From contig JBBTPZ010000023.1 in assembly GCA_038065915.1 (NCBI GenBank), positions 1 through 5,181 of the forward strand: 5,181 nt of DNA, written 5' to 3'. Both the position numbers and the translations under genes were made by a program. The notes beneath the pieces were generated by a model. That model had not been told where the DNA came from. It saw only the letters and a program-made list of their open reading frames with translations, and ran no database searches. This stretch comes from VMGX01 sp038065915 (GTDB lineage Bacteria > Patescibacteriota > Minisyncoccia > Phycocordibacterales > 21-14-all-36-13). This document shows, piece after piece, positions 5,051 through 5,181 of this stretch (positions are counted from its first letter, which is position 1; the number at the start of each line of letters is the position of its first letter).

Positions 5051-5091
5051 CGCAGATTAACGCAAATTAGACGCAGATGAACGCAGATGAA
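5051..5091 (+). repeat. Four-unit tandem repeat of about 10 bp (CGCAGATGAA-like)
   Basis: Successive units are CGCAGATTAA (5051-5060), CGCAAATTAGA (5061-5071), CGCAGATGAA (5072-5081) and CGCAGATGAA (5082-5091). The last two are identical. The array starts three bases after the pilC stop and ends just before the terminator. It is noncoding as far as can be seen. Confidence 0.7.
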
Positions 5092-5096
5092 TATAA

Positions 5097-5122
5097 AAAA
5101 ATCGCTCAACTGAGCGGTTTTT
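5097..5122. terminator. Intrinsic terminator after pilC
   Basis: CGCTCA (5103-5108) pairs with TGAGCG (5111-5116), extended by AAAAAT (5097-5102) against GTTTTT (5117-5122) with one T-G wobble. The GC core followed by T5, then CGTTATTTT, is a standard Rho-independent terminator. The A-run on the left would let it work leftward too. It closes the pil locus just before a new promoter. Confidence 0.85.
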
Positions 5123-5133
5123 CGTTATTTTCC

Positions 5134-5163
5134 TTGACATTTTGTATTATGGTGTGATATAAT
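5134..5163 (+). promoter_or_regulatory. Strong sigma70-type promoter for a gene beyond the window
   Basis: The -35 TTGACA (5134-5139) and -10 TATAAT (5158-5163) are both exact consensus, separated by 18 bases. TG at 5155-5156 gives an extended -10 as well. Transcription should begin near 5170. No start codon with an open frame is visible in the remaining 11 bases, so its gene starts after the window end. Confidence 0.85.
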
Positions 5164-5181
5164 GTAGGTAGAAATAAAATC

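Overview
The window is a type IV pilus motor locus. Four genes lie on the plus strand: an assembly ATPase (pilB, 197-1924), a stand-alone CheY-like receiver protein (1981-2376), a retraction-type ATPase (pilT, 2662-3720) and the inner-membrane platform protein (pilC, 3842-5047). The DNA is AT-rich, stops are TAA or TAG, and no in-frame TGA interrupts any gene, so the standard code fits. The gene set and its order, the lysine/isoleucine/asparagine-rich proteins, the lack of Shine-Dalgarno sequences and the hairpin-rich spacers suggest a member of the Patescibacteria (Candidate Phyla Radiation, Parcubacteria-like). That assignment is an inference from style; the window has no phylogenetic marker.

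Layout. Positions 1-196 hold no convincing gene. They contain a direct repeat of at least 35 bp (1-35 and 168-202) whose second copy includes the pilB start codon, a long imperfect palindrome (10-55) and two more hairpins (92-122, 162-176). After pilB, a 56-bp gap carries an extended -10 promoter placed so that the response-regulator mRNA would be leaderless. The 285-bp gap 2377-2661 has a terminator hairpin, three degenerate copies of a CTCTGGG-centred motif, a three-stem nested structure (2456-2538) whose closing strand can instead pair downstream into a terminator-like hairpin, and a -10 box just before pilT. The 121-bp gap between pilT and pilC contains a perfect 50-bp palindrome (3753-3802) flanked by two smaller inverted repeats. 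After pilC come a short tandem repeat (5051-5091), an intrinsic terminator (5097-5122) and a near-consensus sigma70-type promoter (5134-5163) that reads out of the window.

How the genes work together. PilB and PilT are antagonistic hexameric motors expected to dock on PilC and drive pilus extension and retraction. The receiver protein between them is a plausible regulator of motor choice or activity, but no kinase or output domain is visible here. Unlike a tightly packed operon, each gene is preceded by a structured spacer and two have their own candidate promoters, so they may be transcribed at least partly independently. The proteins belong to known families. The unexplained content is in the spacers, and no wholly new protein system is evident.
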